From: Vibrio sp. PID17_43
GTDB taxonomy: Bacteria > Pseudomonadota > Gammaproteobacteria > Enterobacterales > Vibrionaceae
Direction of reading: 5' to 3'
Assembly: GCF_002608565.1 (NCBI RefSeq)
Contig: NZ_LIXM01000002.1
Coordinates: forward strand, 124,001-188,000
DNA length: 64,000 nt
Part shown: piece by piece, positions 25,877 to 35,195 of the stretch
Layout: each line of letters opens with the position of its first letter
How positions within the stretch are numbered: position 1 is the stretch's first letter
Notes under the pieces: generated by a model
What the model was told of the DNA's origin: nothing
Seen by the model: the letters and a program-made list of their open reading frames with translations, nothing else
The model's database searches: none
Made by a program: the position numbers and the translations under genes

Positions 25877-26983
25877 ATGACACAAATTAATCAAGAACGT
25901 TTAGTTGAACACTTCTGCCAATTAGTTCGTATCGACAGCGAAACAATGAACGAAAAACAAATCGCAGAAACACTGGCAGAGCAACTGGGCGAACTCGGCT
26001 TCGCGGTTCATAAACTTCCAGTTCCTGAGCACATCTCAAACGGTTTCAACGTATACGCACGTTTGGAAGGTAAAAAAGAAGGCTCTATTCTAATCAGCTG
26101 CCATATGGATACCGTAACACCAGGTATTGGCATCGAGCCAATCATCGAAGACGGCATCATCCGCTCGAAAGGCAACACGATTCTTGGTGGTGATGACAAA
26201 TCTGGTATTGCAGCCATTATGGAAGCAGTTCGTTGCATCCAAGCTGAAAACCTAGAGCACAAAACACTGGAATTGGCGTTCACAGTACATGAAGAAGGTG
26301 GCCTGTTTGGTTCTGAATACTTCGATATGTCGCATGTAACGTCAACGGAAGCAATCGTACTCGATACAGGCGGCCCTATCGGTACTATCGTGACGGCGGC
26401 ACCGGGCCAACAAAAAATCGTTGCGACAATCAAAGGTCGCCCGGCACACGCAGGTCTTGCACCAGAAGAAGGCATCAGCGCAATCATGGTAGCAGCAGAT
26501 GCTATCACCCAAATGAATCTGCTGCGTATCGATGAAGAAACCACCGCGAACATCGGTATGGTTAACGGCGGCCAAGCAACCAACATCGTGATGCCTGAAC
26601 TCACCATCGTTGCGGAAGCTCGCTCACTAAACGGTGAGAAGCTCGATGCGCAAGTGAAGCACATGATCTCAACCTTCGAATTTGTGGCTGAAAAACACGG
26701 TGCGGAAGTCGAAATCGAATCAAGCCGCGCATACGATGCATTTGTAATCGAAGAAGACAATGCTCACGTAACCGCAATCAAAGCGGCGTTCGCTGACATG
26801 GGCATCGATGCATTCACCAAAGGCACTGGCGGCGGTAGCGATGCAAATAACTTCAACAAGAAAGGCCTAACAACGGTCAACCTTTCTACTGGTATGGCAA
26901 AAGTACACACCACTGAAGAGTTCATCACGGTTGACGATATGGTGAAAATCACTGAATTCGTTAAGCACTTCCTAGTGAAATGA
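25877..26983 (+). CDS. PepT-like M20-family aminopeptidase
   Basis: A 368-residue zinc peptidase of the PepT-like M20/M25/M40 group that trims short peptides in the cytoplasm. Metal-site motifs are His76-Met-Asp78 (CHMDTV), GGDDKSG (Asp106/107), HEEGG (Glu139/140), and the late GTGGGSDANNF and STGMAKVHTTEEF segments. It is shorter than classical peptidase T (about 410 residues), so the pepT symbol is withheld. Two ATGs (25865 and 25877) are possible, and the second matches family N-termini better. Codon use looks strongly biased, suggesting high expression. Confidence 0.87.
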   Translation: MTQINQERLVEHFCQLVRIDSETMNEKQIAETLAEQLGELGFAVHKLPVPEHISNGFNVYARLEGKKEGSILISCHMDTVTPGIGIEPIIEDGIIRSKGNTILGGDDKSGIAAIMEAVRCIQAENLEHKTLELAFTVHEEGGLFGSEYFDMSHVTSTEAIVLDTGGPIGTIVTAAPGQQKIVATIKGRPAHAGLAPEEGISAIMVAADAITQMNLLRIDEETTANIGMVNGGQATNIVMPELTIVAEARSLNGEKLDAQVKHMISTFEFVAEKHGAEVEIESSRAYDAFVIEEDNAHVTAIKAAFADMGIDAFTKGTGGGSDANNFNKKGLTTVNLSTGMAKVHTTEEFITVDDMVKITEFVKHFLVK

Positions 26984-27096
26984 TTTTGCAGAAGTAACCA
27001 CAGACTCCCCTTTATATCGCCCTGTCGATAATGGAGGGGAGCGTTACCCGCTCTCTATCCTTTCTTCTATTTTCTACCATGCCAACTTGGCAATAG

Positions 27097-27219
27097 TTGT
27101 TGGCAGACAAAATCAAAACTGATGAAGCGTACCGTACAGCAAAGACACTGGGGTTCGACCTTTTCCAAGGCTTCCAACTGTACAAACCCGAACTGCTAAC
27201 TCTGCCGTGTGTCGCATAA
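27097..27219 (+). pseudogene. Relic: C-terminal end of an EAL-domain protein
   Basis: A 40-codon frame reads LLADKIKTDEAYRTAKTLGFDLFQGF followed by QLYKPE and ends at TAA. This is the last helix-strand unit of EAL (cyclic-di-GMP phosphodiesterase or YuxH/HDOD-EAL type) domains, where LGFDLFQGF is highly characteristic. A stop codon precedes it and no upstream EAL motifs remain. It sits at the left edge of the urease cluster, so the parent gene may have been cut by the event that brought the cluster in. Confidence 0.7.
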
Positions 27220-27228
27220 AGTAATCAG

Positions 27229-27258
27229 AAAAAAACGGAAATCCTTTCTGGATTTCCG
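27229..27258 (-). terminator. Terminator of the urease-nickel-ammonium operon
   Basis: CGGAAATCC/GGATTTCCG with a five-base loop is followed on the minus strand by seven T residues, about 55 bases past the amt stop. Confidence 0.88.
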
Positions 27259-27314
27259 CGTGTTTGTAAGTGTACTACTCTATCTCGTAGTGCCTGAAAA
27301 CCGTCCCAGTCCTA

Positions 27315-28646
27315 TCACTGTTTGGGTGGTTCACCATTTTCCTTTGGGGTTTCTTCGTCTGAGGTTTCTTCGCCTGAGGTTTCTTCCCCATCGTTAAACC
27401 CACCAGCGACGATGTCATCCTCACCAACGTCATCATAGTGATAGGCATGCTCACCCAAACCGGCAAAATCAAGCCCCTTCTCTTGCATCTCATCAGGGGC
27501 TTTCAAATCACCATTGCGGTCAACCAACTTCAGGATAAACATTGTGATAAACCATGAATACACAGACACCACAACAACACCCACGATCTGGATAAACACT
27601 TGGTAAACGCTAGCCTCGACTTTATCAATTGCTTCACTTGCCAAAACACCCACCAAAATGGAACCGACGATACCGCCAATGCCGTGGGCGCGGAACACTT
27701 CCAACGCATCATCCACGCCTAGCCTCTCCTGAATGTGCTTGGCAAAGTAACACGCAGTTGCCCCAATCAAGCCGATTAATATGGCTGAGCTTGGTTCAAC
27801 ATACCCTGCCGCTGGTGTAATGGTAGCGAGACCTGCCACAGCCCCAACCAAGGTACCAGAGAAGGAAGGTCGGCCACGCTCACGCCACTCCCAGAACATC
27901 CAGACCAACATGGCCGTTGAACCAGAAAGGGTGGTGTTGGTAAAGGCGTAAGCGGCAAGCTCGTTTGCCGCATAGGCACCGCCGGAGTTAAAGCCAAACC
28001 AACCAAACCACAGCAAGCCGGCACCGACAGCCACCAAAGGCAGGTTTGCCGGCAACTCATGTTCGCCTTTGCGAACGCTAACACGCTTGCCAACATACAA
28101 CGCCGTAGCCAGCGCTGACACGCCCGCCGTGGCGTGAACCACAATACCCCCGGCGAAATCCACCACACCAAGTTTGGAGAGGAAACCGCCACCCCACACC
28201 CAGTGCGCAACCGGAATATAAATCAGCAGTGTCCACAGGATGATAAATTTCAGATAAGGCCCAAACCGGAATCGCCCTGCAAATGCTCCAGTTATGAGTG
28301 CCGGTGTAATGATGGCAAACATCATTTGGTAGGCGAAAAACAAAATGAAGGGAACGTTTGGTGCATACGCATCATTTGGCACTGCTCCAATGTGCCTCAT
28401 CCCCATAAACTGGGTTAACGAACCAATCACACCGGCTACATCATGACCGAAAGCGAGGCTAAAACCACCAAACACCCAAATGATGGAAACGACACCCATG
28501 CAAATGAAGTTTTGCAGCATGATGGTGAGCGAGTCACGCTCCCGGACCAAGCCGCCATAGAACAAAGCAAGGCCAGGCGTCATCAATAAAACCAACGCGG
28601 TACATAGCAAAAGAAACGCTGTATCACCACTGTTTAAAATATCCAT
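27315..28646 (-). CDS. amt: Ammonium transporter (Amt/Rh family)
   Basis: A 443-residue channel with 11 membrane helices that conducts ammonium or ammonia. The conserved Asp163, the twin pore histidines His171 (VVHATAG) and His321 (RAHGIGG), and the start MTPGLALFYGGLVR at residue 22 are all present. Unlike E. coli AmtB there is no cleaved signal sequence. The tail from about residue 385 is unusual: acidic, with tandem GEETS/DEET units encoded by a 15-base repeat. It is the last gene of the cluster, 53 bases after nikO. No glnK gene is adjacent. It may recover ammonia made by urease or exchange it with the medium. Confidence 0.93.
   Translation of the reverse strand: MDILNSGDTAFLLLCTALVLLMTPGLALFYGGLVRERDSLTIMLQNFICMGVVSIIWVFGGFSLAFGHDVAGVIGSLTQFMGMRHIGAVPNDAYAPNVPFILFFAYQMMFAIITPALITGAFAGRFRFGPYLKFIILWTLLIYIPVAHWVWGGGFLSKLGVVDFAGGIVVHATAGVSALATALYVGKRVSVRKGEHELPANLPLVAVGAGLLWFGWFGFNSGGAYAANELAAYAFTNTTLSGSTAMLVWMFWEWRERGRPSFSGTLVGAVAGLATITPAAGYVEPSSAILIGLIGATACYFAKHIQERLGVDDALEVFRAHGIGGIVGSILVGVLASEAIDKVEASVYQVFIQIVGVVVVSVYSWFITMFILKLVDRNGDLKAPDEMQEKGLDFAGLGEHAYHYDDVGEDDIVAGGFNDGEETSGEETSDEETPKENGEPPKQ
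27348..27392 (+). repeat. 15-base tandem repeat inside amt
   Basis: Three units beginning GGTTTCTTC (27348, 27363, 27378). The first two differ at one base and the third is degenerate. They encode the acidic GEETS-type repeats of the Amt tail. Units are in-frame multiples, so copy number can change without a frameshift. Confidence 0.75.
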
Positions 28647-28699
28647 ATCGTATCCTTTCTATTGCATCTAAATCTATGTTAATAAAAACAAAACCAACA

Positions 28700-29473
28700 T
28701 TATGAGTTACTGCGATACAATGTGGGTTTACCCGGGCACTGGACGGGTTTCATCGACAAAGGCAGCGTCAACCCAAATTCCCTCAGTGCTTTTTCATCAG
28801 AGAACAATTCGGCTGGCCTTGTACTACAAACCAGTTTCCCTTCCTTTAGCACAACAACTCGGTCACAAACCTCAAGCACCATGTCGAGATCATGCGTGGC
28901 AATGAGTTGGCTGTGTGTAAAGGATTTGATAATCCGGATGACATTTTCCCGTGCGATCGGATCTAAGCTGCTAGTTGGTTCATCCAGTACCAAAACATGG
29001 GGCTCCATTGCGATAACCCCTGCAATCGCAACACGTTTTTTTTGCCCCAGCGATAGTCTATATGGTGGTTTATCGATCATGTTTAGCCCATCCACTACGA
29101 CCAGCGCAGCCCGAACTCGTGCATCAATGTCTTCATCAGGCACCCCAAGGTTTTTCAACCCAAATGCAATATCGTCGTAAACCGTAGGCATAAATAATTG
29201 GTCGTCCGGATTTTGGAATACCACACCTAGCGTCCGCCGAACCGTGTTGAGGCTGGACTCGCACACTTTTAGGTTTCCAATGAAAATCGCACCGTGAGTA
29301 ACCGGAATAAAACCCGATAAAGCACCAATTAACGTTGATTTACCGGCACCATTTGCCCCCAGCAATCCAATTTTCTCACCGTGATGAATCTGGAAGCTGA
29401 TGCCTTCAAGGGCAAAACTACCGTCGTCGTACTCATAGCTAATGTCGTCAAATGTAATCAGATGATGGCTCAT
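28700..29473 (-). CDS. nikO: Nickel ECF transporter ATPase (NikO/CbiO-like)
   Basis: A 257-residue ABC ATPase that powers the nickel importer. The Walker A is GANGAGKST (about residue 39), the Q-loop VFQNPDDQLF is the form typical of ECF transporters, the signature is LSLGQKKRVA, and Walker B is VLVLDEPTSSLD. The C-terminus ends soon after the D/H-loop region. It is three bases from nikQ. Nickel over cobalt is inferred from its place beside urease genes. Confidence 0.9.
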   Translation of the reverse strand: MSHHLITFDDISYEYDDGSFALEGISFQIHHGEKIGLLGANGAGKSTLIGALSGFIPVTHGAIFIGNLKVCESSLNTVRRTLGVVFQNPDDQLFMPTVYDDIAFGLKNLGVPDEDIDARVRAALVVVDGLNMIDKPPYRLSLGQKKRVAIAGVIAMEPHVLVLDEPTSSLDPIARENVIRIIKSFTHSQLIATHDLDMVLEVCDRVVVLKEGKLVCSTRPAELFSDEKALREFGLTLPLSMKPVQCPGKPTLYRSNS

Positions 29474-29476
29474 TTT

Positions 29477-30283
29477 CTATCCCATAAAGACGCTGCCCAA
29501 CTGGGTGACAACGTTGTATTTCCAACAAATAAATGAAAAGAAAAGCCAAAATACCGTCCAGAGAGAGTCTTTCATCTGCCATGAAAGACTCGTGTGTTCG
29601 TGTAACTGTCCGGTAAATCCTCTGGCCAACATGCCTTGATGAATACGAATGCACCTGTTCATCGACTTGACAAAAAGGATTTTCAACAATTGGCTATAAA
29701 ACCCAAACGGGACGGCATTTTCTTTCTTCACCTTGCGTAGGCTGTATGCCTGTAACATGGCGATAAATTCCTCTGCCACCACAAAGAAGAATTGGTAGAG
29801 CAAATAAATTTGCGTGGTAAGAACACGGGGCACTTTCATGCGCTGCAGTGCCGTCACTATCGGTTTGATCCCCGTCGAGCTGAACAGCAAGAGAGAAATA
29901 GACACGCACAGCAACACCCTCAAGACAATCGAGATTAGCGACAGCCACCCCGAGGACACCACACTCCCCCACGGCGTCAACCACTGCCCTTGGTCCAACA
30001 AAGGATTCAATACCCCGAGCATGAGGCTGAAAGGCAACATCACCAGCAGTTTTCCGGACAGGAATTTGAACGGAATATCCGCCAGCGCCATAATGACAAC
30101 AGGGAACAGCAGCAAAGGAAGCAGCGATGTCACTGAGTAGCTTCCCTGACTGACTATCGCTATTAGTACAACAAGCGCGCTGATGATCTTCGCCCGCGGG
30201 TCCAGTTGGGTAATGAAATTATCCTTTCGGCTGTAATCATCGATACTTCGATAATTACGAAGTGATAACTGCAACAGTTTCAT
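29477..30283 (-). CDS. nikQ: Nickel ECF transporter transmembrane component (NikQ/CbiQ-like)
   Basis: A 268-residue T-component with about five or six membrane helices. It links the substrate-binding NikM to the ATPase. The cytoplasmic coupling motif is visible as MLARGFTG (Ala-Arg-Gly) near residue 228. The N-terminus FITQLDPRAKIISALVV is also typical of CbiQ/NikQ. It is 10 bases after nikMN. Confidence 0.9.
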   Translation of the reverse strand: MKLLQLSLRNYRSIDDYSRKDNFITQLDPRAKIISALVVLIAIVSQGSYSVTSLLPLLLFPVVIMALADIPFKFLSGKLLVMLPFSLMLGVLNPLLDQGQWLTPWGSVVSSGWLSLISIVLRVLLCVSISLLLFSSTGIKPIVTALQRMKVPRVLTTQIYLLYQFFFVVAEEFIAMLQAYSLRKVKKENAVPFGFYSQLLKILFVKSMNRCIRIHQGMLARGFTGQLHEHTSLSWQMKDSLWTVFWLFFSFICWKYNVVTQLGSVFMG

Positions 30284-30293
30284 TGGCTTTCCG

Positions 30294-31271
30294 TCAGCTA
30301 TCGCGTTTTGAAATGAATTTAATCAAATAAAACAACGACATGATAAATACCAGCGTGCATACGCTCCCAAATATCCCTGCCATCGACGTTTCCATGACCG
30401 GAAATTTTCCGTTCAAATCATAATCAGAGAAAAAACTTAGCGATTGCTGAACGTCATTCACAGGCTCGGGGGCAAAGGTGATGAGCGAATTGTGGGCCAT
30501 TTTTTCCACTGTCCACTCCATGCCGTCAGGGTTTCCTGATGCAAAGAGGCTCAACATGCCCCCCACTATCAAAGAGCACAGCAGCATCACAGAGGTAAAC
30601 CTGCTCTGGCGCTCCGCACTCAACATCGGGCGAAACTGCTTGATATCATCGTTGGTCAACGCAAAGTGAAGGATTGTCGCAGTGATAACTCCCTCAAACA
30701 GACCAATGACCAGATGGATAGGCACGATCAGAGCCAAAAACTCCACCAACGGCAGATGAGTGATGCCACTGACATGCGTCATCACGGCAATGCCTGTCGC
30801 GCCAAGCACCATCATCAGCACACCCGCGGTGATTGACGCGATAAACAGGAACAATTTTCCCGTTTTCAGTGAGGTCAGCGGCCACCAAATAAGAGGGTAA
30901 ATCAGGAAGCAAGGGATCAGACCGACGTTGACGATATTGGCCCCAAGAGCAAGCAGCCCACCATCGGCAAAAAAGAGCGCCTGAATAATCAGCACCGAAG
31001 AGATCACGACAAACCCGGCAAACGGTCCAAGCAACGCAGACAGCAATATTGACCCTGCCATGTGCCCACTGGCCCCAGTGCCAGGAATAGCAAAATTCAC
31101 CATCTGAACGGCGAAAACAAACGCACCAAGCACCGCCATCATGACAACGAGTTTTGAATTAACCTGCACCTCTTGCTGCACTTTATAACAGCTCATTACA
31201 ATCGCACCCGCAGCCACACCAATTAGGGGCAAAGCAACAGACGCAGAGATGAGCGCGTCATTCATATGCAT
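30294..31271 (-). CDS. nikM: Nickel ECF transporter substrate-binding component (NikMN fusion)
   Basis: A 325-residue CbiM/NikM protein with an extra C-terminal part. It begins MHMNDAL; the histidine at position 2 is the conserved N-terminal metal ligand, so the start is secure. The NikM core has about seven helices, with PGTGASGHMAGSILLSALLGPFAGF near 65-90. From about residue 225 there is a PDG-type NikN domain (ASGNPDGMEW) with a second membrane helix near the end. Such fused proteins capture nickel for urease. It is 27 bases after the urea transporter. Confidence 0.88.
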   Translation of the reverse strand: MHMNDALISASVALPLIGVAAGAIVMSCYKVQQEVQVNSKLVVMMAVLGAFVFAVQMVNFAIPGTGASGHMAGSILLSALLGPFAGFVVISSVLIIQALFFADGGLLALGANIVNVGLIPCFLIYPLIWWPLTSLKTGKLFLFIASITAGVLMMVLGATGIAVMTHVSGITHLPLVEFLALIVPIHLVIGLFEGVITATILHFALTNDDIKQFRPMLSAERQSRFTSVMLLCSLIVGGMLSLFASGNPDGMEWTVEKMAHNSLITFAPEPVNDVQQSLSFFSDYDLNGKFPVMETSMAGIFGSVCTLVFIMSLFYLIKFISKRDS

Positions 31272-31298
31272 AATGTCTATCCTTAAACCCCTGAGGGG

Positions 31299-32246
31299 TT
31301 AATCCTTGCTTTCTGTTCCAACTTCCATCACGTTTTTCGCTGCCATAAAGACATACAGCGTAAAGACATACGGGAAGGTGAAAGAAGGCAGGCCATCTGG
31401 CTGCATCAAAATGTCGAACGAGGCTTGCAGCACAACGGTAATAATGGTGGCAAACAAGGCAAACATCGTCGTTCGCGTGGAGACAGGCATAAATATCACG
31501 CCGATTGCCATAGCAGTCAGTACGGGGCTGAATCCGTAAAGCCCTGCGCTTACCGCATTTGGGTTAGCCCCCAAGATGATGGCAAACACGATAGCAACGA
31601 TGGAACCACCAACAGCAGCAACCCCAGCAGGAATTGACGCAATGAAGATGCCCGCCAGAATGATTGCACCACTAACCGCAGAACCAAGGAGATATACCTC
31701 ACCGATGTTTTTAAAAAAGATGGTGACCAACTCAGACAAGGATGGGAAAAACATCTCGCCGGACACATAATCCGTCGGAATCACTGGCTTTGGATACATT
31801 GAGACATCAACATGGCCGAAATTATATGCGGCGACCATAAACAGCCAGCCACACAGAACAAAAGGCCCAGTCGACCCGGGTATACCAAGCTTTTTCGTCA
31901 AGGTGTTTTTAAACGCCTCAGTCACCACTACACTGAACGCTGCGCCAACCAAAATAAGAACCCAAAGGGCGACTGAGTTGGCAATAAACGTCGGAAGTGC
32001 AATACCAAACAACACCCCGTTAAAGCCATACAGACCTGACTCAATCATCTCCTTATCAAGCTTTAGCCAAACGGCAACCGCTGTCGCCATCACCACTCCG
32101 AGCAACGCGCCAATCGCCGTCGACCATTGTCCTGAAACAAAAGAGGCGTAAGCAATTGCAAAAGCAAAGAGAACCCCCGTCAGCGCATTGTTCATAAAGA
32201 ACACCTGGCTGGTTCCTCTCAAGCAATAAGTGACAAAATTATTCAT
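31299..32246 (-). CDS. yut: Urea transporter (UT family, Yut-like)
   Basis: A 315-residue membrane protein of the urea-channel family. Two internal repeats carry the paired signatures GLYGFNGVLFGIALP and GLYGFSPVLTAMAIG, which line the urea pore. It gives facilitated entry of urea for the cytoplasmic urease. It lies between ureD (14 bases) and nikMN (27 bases) in the operon. Annotation is firm from the repeats and the context. Confidence 0.92.
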   Translation of the reverse strand: MNNFVTYCLRGTSQVFFMNNALTGVLFAFAIAYASFVSGQWSTAIGALLGVVMATAVAVWLKLDKEMIESGLYGFNGVLFGIALPTFIANSVALWVLILVGAAFSVVVTEAFKNTLTKKLGIPGSTGPFVLCGWLFMVAAYNFGHVDVSMYPKPVIPTDYVSGEMFFPSLSELVTIFFKNIGEVYLLGSAVSGAIILAGIFIASIPAGVAAVGGSIVAIVFAIILGANPNAVSAGLYGFSPVLTAMAIGVIFMPVSTRTTMFALFATIITVVLQASFDILMQPDGLPSFTFPYVFTLYVFMAAKNVMEVGTESKD

Positions 32247-32260
32247 TTCTCTACCCCTGT

Positions 32261-33184
32261 TTAGTTCCAGACAAACTTTCTCGGCAGATCGCGTTTCTTA
32301 ATTGCTTTTCTGCATACCCGCCAGAATTGGGTCACCTGATCACGCACCAGATAACTCTCCGTCCCGACGACTCGCAGCATGATGCCCGCAGAGTTTGGCA
32401 GGTTAGAGATAGAGGCATACACAGACTTGTCTTCAGCGAAAAAGGCCTTGTATTCGCGGCGAATTTCATCAGCCTGCTCTTTCGATGTCAGACAAATGAC
32501 GTTAGCAAACACATTGAAGCCAATGATTTCACCGACCTTCTCAGGAAAATCGCTTTCCGGCTCAAGCAGGATTTTCTCAGTGAACAGGTTTTTACCGTCT
32601 GGGGTCTTAACACGTGTCAGCAGTGACAGCAGATCAAACTCCATACGCTCTTCCTGGTGATGCAGGCGCCCAAGCATGACCATTTCCGAGTAAAGCAAGC
32701 TTGCCCCAGGGGAAATAACAATGTCGGTTTGGGAAATGTAGCGCGAGTCTTTGTAAAGAATGGTGAAATCTGGCATGAACTCCAAATACCCTTCGGGCCC
32801 GACCGTAATGCTCTGGTATTGCGCTGCATAGTTGGCATCCATCTGGTGGATACGATTCGCCCCTTGAGACGTCACGTGGGCACAAGCGCCTTCTTCCACA
32901 TTGATATCGATGTGGTACCTGTCGCCCTGTAAAACACCACCGCCAACCGAAATCATCGAGCAGATCGGCAGTTCTGGCATTTCGTTGTCCCAGTATAGGG
33001 CTTTTTGGACCAATAGAGGCACCACACGGTAAAGGTGGCTTAGAACAGAACGATCACCGCTTTTGGTGAAGGTGAGCTTAAGCTCACCCACCTTACCGGG
33101 CGCTGCGGAGCGCATTTGTTTCGGTTCATCACGATAATTGTCTAGTTCATAAGCATTTGAAACTAGCTTTAATTTATCATGCAT
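32261..33184 (-). CDS. ureD: Urease accessory protein UreD
   Basis: A 307-residue chaperone that binds apo-urease and with UreF and UreG delivers nickel. Family segments include GGGVLQGDRYHIDINVEEGACAHVTSQGANRI (about 83-115) and YLEFMPDFTILYKDSRY, typical of UreD/UreH. The ATG at 33184 overlaps the ureG stop (ATGCATGA), indicating coupled translation; longer in-frame starts inside ureG are unlikely. In many bacteria ureD is first in the operon, but here it follows ureG. Confidence 0.93.
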   Translation of the reverse strand: MHDKLKLVSNAYELDNYRDEPKQMRSAAPGKVGELKLTFTKSGDRSVLSHLYRVVPLLVQKALYWDNEMPELPICSMISVGGGVLQGDRYHIDINVEEGACAHVTSQGANRIHQMDANYAAQYQSITVGPEGYLEFMPDFTILYKDSRYISQTDIVISPGASLLYSEMVMLGRLHHQEERMEFDLLSLLTRVKTPDGKNLFTEKILLEPESDFPEKVGEIIGFNVFANVICLTSKEQADEIRREYKAFFAEDKSVYASISNLPNSAGIMLRVVGTESYLVRDQVTQFWRVCRKAIKKRDLPRKFVWN

Positions 33185-33836
33185 AGTCGCCATCCAACTC
33201 CAGTAGGCTTGCATCATACTCAATGTCAAACAACGCCATGTTCATGATCAGTTGGATAAGGTTGTCGATACCTTCACCAGTTTTGCAGTTAGTGAAAATA
33301 AACGGCTTGTCGCCACGCATCAGCTTGGAGTCACGATCCATTACAGAGAGATCAGCGCCGACATAGGGGGCAAGATCTTGCTTGTTGATCACCAGAATGT
33401 CTGACTGACAGACACCTGCCCCGTTTTTACGCGGAATTTTATCCCCTGCCGCCACATCGATAACGTAGATGTAGAAGTCAGCCAGCGCCGGGCTAAACGT
33501 AAGGGTCAAATTATCTCCGCCTGACTCAATGAAAATAACATCGCTGTTTGGATACTTTTGTTCCATTTCTTCTACAGCGGCAATGTTCATTGATGGGTCT
33601 TCTCGCACCGCAGTGTGTGGGCAAGCCCCCGTTTCCACACCCAGAATTTTTTCTTCTACCAACACGCCTTTCAGTGTGCGTTGAACCTGTTTAGCATCCT
33701 CAGTGGTAACAACGTCATTGGTGATGATGAGAGGTTTCAGTCCCAGAGCGATAAGGCGTGGTGTGATGGCTTCAATGATGGCTGTTTTTCCTGAACCAAC
33801 TGGGCCACCGATACCAATACGCGTAATTTTTTTCAT
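33177..33836 (-). CDS. ureG: Urease accessory GTPase UreG
   Basis: A 219-residue SIMIBI-class GTPase that carries nickel to urease. The P-loop is GGPVGSGKTA (residue 9), the CPH metal-binding motif is GACPHTAVRED, FIESGGDN is the switch/Walker B segment, and NKQDL is the guanine specificity motif. The ATG at 33836 has an AAGGAA ribosome site; an upstream extension of 29 codons overlaps ureF and is not supported. Confidence 0.96.
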   Translation of the reverse strand: MKKITRIGIGGPVGSGKTAIIEAITPRLIALGLKPLIITNDVVTTEDAKQVQRTLKGVLVEEKILGVETGACPHTAVREDPSMNIAAVEEMEQKYPNSDVIFIESGGDNLTLTFSPALADFYIYVIDVAAGDKIPRKNGAGVCQSDILVINKQDLAPYVGADLSVMDRDSKLMRGDKPFIFTNCKTGEGIDNLIQLIMNMALFDIEYDASLLELDGDYA

Positions 33837-33871
33837 TGTTAATTCCTTTTGAATGTGACATACGGACAAAT

Positions 33872-34567
33872 TTAGTTCATAAACATACGTACATGTGCCT
33901 GCGTGTGATGCCCCATCAGGCAATCCAACGTTGGCGCAAACGAGTTCATGTCATCAAGTGTTTTTAGCGAGATAGCATCGTATTCGTCGTCGAGACTTTC
34001 ATTAATTTCAAACAGTATTTTTTGGGTGTCGTAGTGGTCGATTTTCATCAGGCGGATTGCTGCGCTCAATACCATCGAGGCCACACCATATTGATGGACG
34101 GCAAACGTCTGTCGCTCATCAATACCCATCTCAGAAAAAATGATAGCGTGCGAGGTACCAAAACAACCCGGGGTATTCTCTTCTCGAATAGCATTCAACC
34201 AGCGGGAGAGCAACGGTGATGGCGCAGTTTTCTCCACCAGCTCAGCGAACTTGCGACCAATTCTGCTAACCATCAGTTGTTGCTCTTCACCAACACGACG
34301 AGACCAAAGCTCCTGATCAATCTCCAGAATCTTGTCGAAGTCGTTCTTTAATGCAGCCCTGTGCGCATGAAGTAAGGCAACGCCGTCAAGACGGCCACTT
34401 TGCTTGAGAACTGTTTGGGTGAATGACTTCAACGTCTTGGCGTCTGACACCACGCCCAGTTGCAACGCTGACTCCAAGCCATTGGAGAACGCAAAATTAC
34501 CGATAGGTAACGCAGAGTCGGTGAGCTGAACCATTCTGACGAGCTGTGTTAAGGACAATTGCTGCAT
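33872..34567 (-). CDS. ureF: Urease accessory protein UreF
   Basis: A 231-residue, mostly helical protein acting as the bridge and GTPase regulator in the UreD-UreF-UreG complex. Family landmarks are QLTDSALPIGNFAFSNGLESA near the N-terminus and a C-terminal LDCLMGHHTQAHVRMFMN. It lies 36 bases after ureE and 35 before ureG. Confidence 0.93.
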   Translation of the reverse strand: MQQLSLTQLVRMVQLTDSALPIGNFAFSNGLESALQLGVVSDAKTLKSFTQTVLKQSGRLDGVALLHAHRAALKNDFDKILEIDQELWSRRVGEEQQLMVSRIGRKFAELVEKTAPSPLLSRWLNAIREENTPGCFGTSHAIIFSEMGIDERQTFAVHQYGVASMVLSAAIRLMKIDHYDTQKILFEINESLDDEYDAISLKTLDDMNSFAPTLDCLMGHHTQAHVRMFMN

Positions 34568-34603
34568 ATAAATAACTCCGTTTACAGTGCGGCGAATCAG
34601 CGT

Positions 34604-35167
34604 CTAGTCGTGATGGTGTCCATGACTATGATCGTGCGTTGAAGCCTCTGCGCCAGCAAAAAGCAATCGCATTTCACTTGGGTCAAGCAGCGGTGCGATT
34701 TCATCCCCAGATGCAAAGTCGAAACTGATCCCTTCAAATGCATGGGTACGGATTACTGAACTCATGATTTTTCTATCGACATAGAAAGGCACATAAACCA
34801 CATTGTCTTTGAAGATGGCTGGCCAATGCTGATTACCTAACGCATGACCTAGTTGGAAAACCAATTTTGTCCAATCGTCTTTGTCGTCAAACTGGTCCAA
34901 ACGGATAACCATGACGTCTTTCAGGCTGATATCCGTCACGACAACAATGCGGTTATCTTCGTCAATGTATAAAATGTCGTTGTTTTTCAGTTGCTGGTCG
35001 CGGGGAAGTGAAATCGCGATTTCGAGCCCTTTTTTGGATTTTTTACGGATACGGTTTTTAGGTGCTTCCCACTGCTCCAGGTGCAGTTGGTCTAGTTCGT
35101 ATCCATTGAGCGTATTAGCCCATTGCGCGTCCTTCGCGTTACCAATAATTTGTTCAACCATTATCAT
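34604..35167 (-). CDS. ureE: Urease nickel metallochaperone UreE
   Basis: A 187-residue protein with an N-terminal peptide-binding domain and a C-terminal metal-binding domain, ending in the histidine-rich tail HDHSHGHHHD that stores nickel. The core includes GHALGNQHWPA. The ATG at 35167 has GGAG eight bases upstream; a second ATG two codons in is also possible. It follows the two crcB genes. Confidence 0.92.
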   Translation of the reverse strand: MIMVEQIIGNAKDAQWANTLNGYELDQLHLEQWEAPKNRIRKKSKKGLEIAISLPRDQQLKNNDILYIDEDNRIVVVTDISLKDVMVIRLDQFDDKDDWTKLVFQLGHALGNQHWPAIFKDNVVYVPFYVDRKIMSSVIRTHAFEGISFDFASGDEIAPLLDPSEMRLLFAGAEASTHDHSHGHHHD

Positions 35168-35195
35168 TTTTTATCTCCTAGTTCTGCTTGCGCAT

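Noticed and set aside
26008..26760. A 250-residue open frame antisense to the PepT-like gene
   Set aside because: It is the mirror of a gene with strong codon bias, which commonly opens the opposite strand; composition is Ser/Ile/Met-rich without any motif.
27348..27392. CRISPR-like short repeats
   Set aside because: Units are adjacent without spacers and lie in frame inside amt, so they are a coding tandem repeat. No CRISPR array or cas gene was seen in the window.
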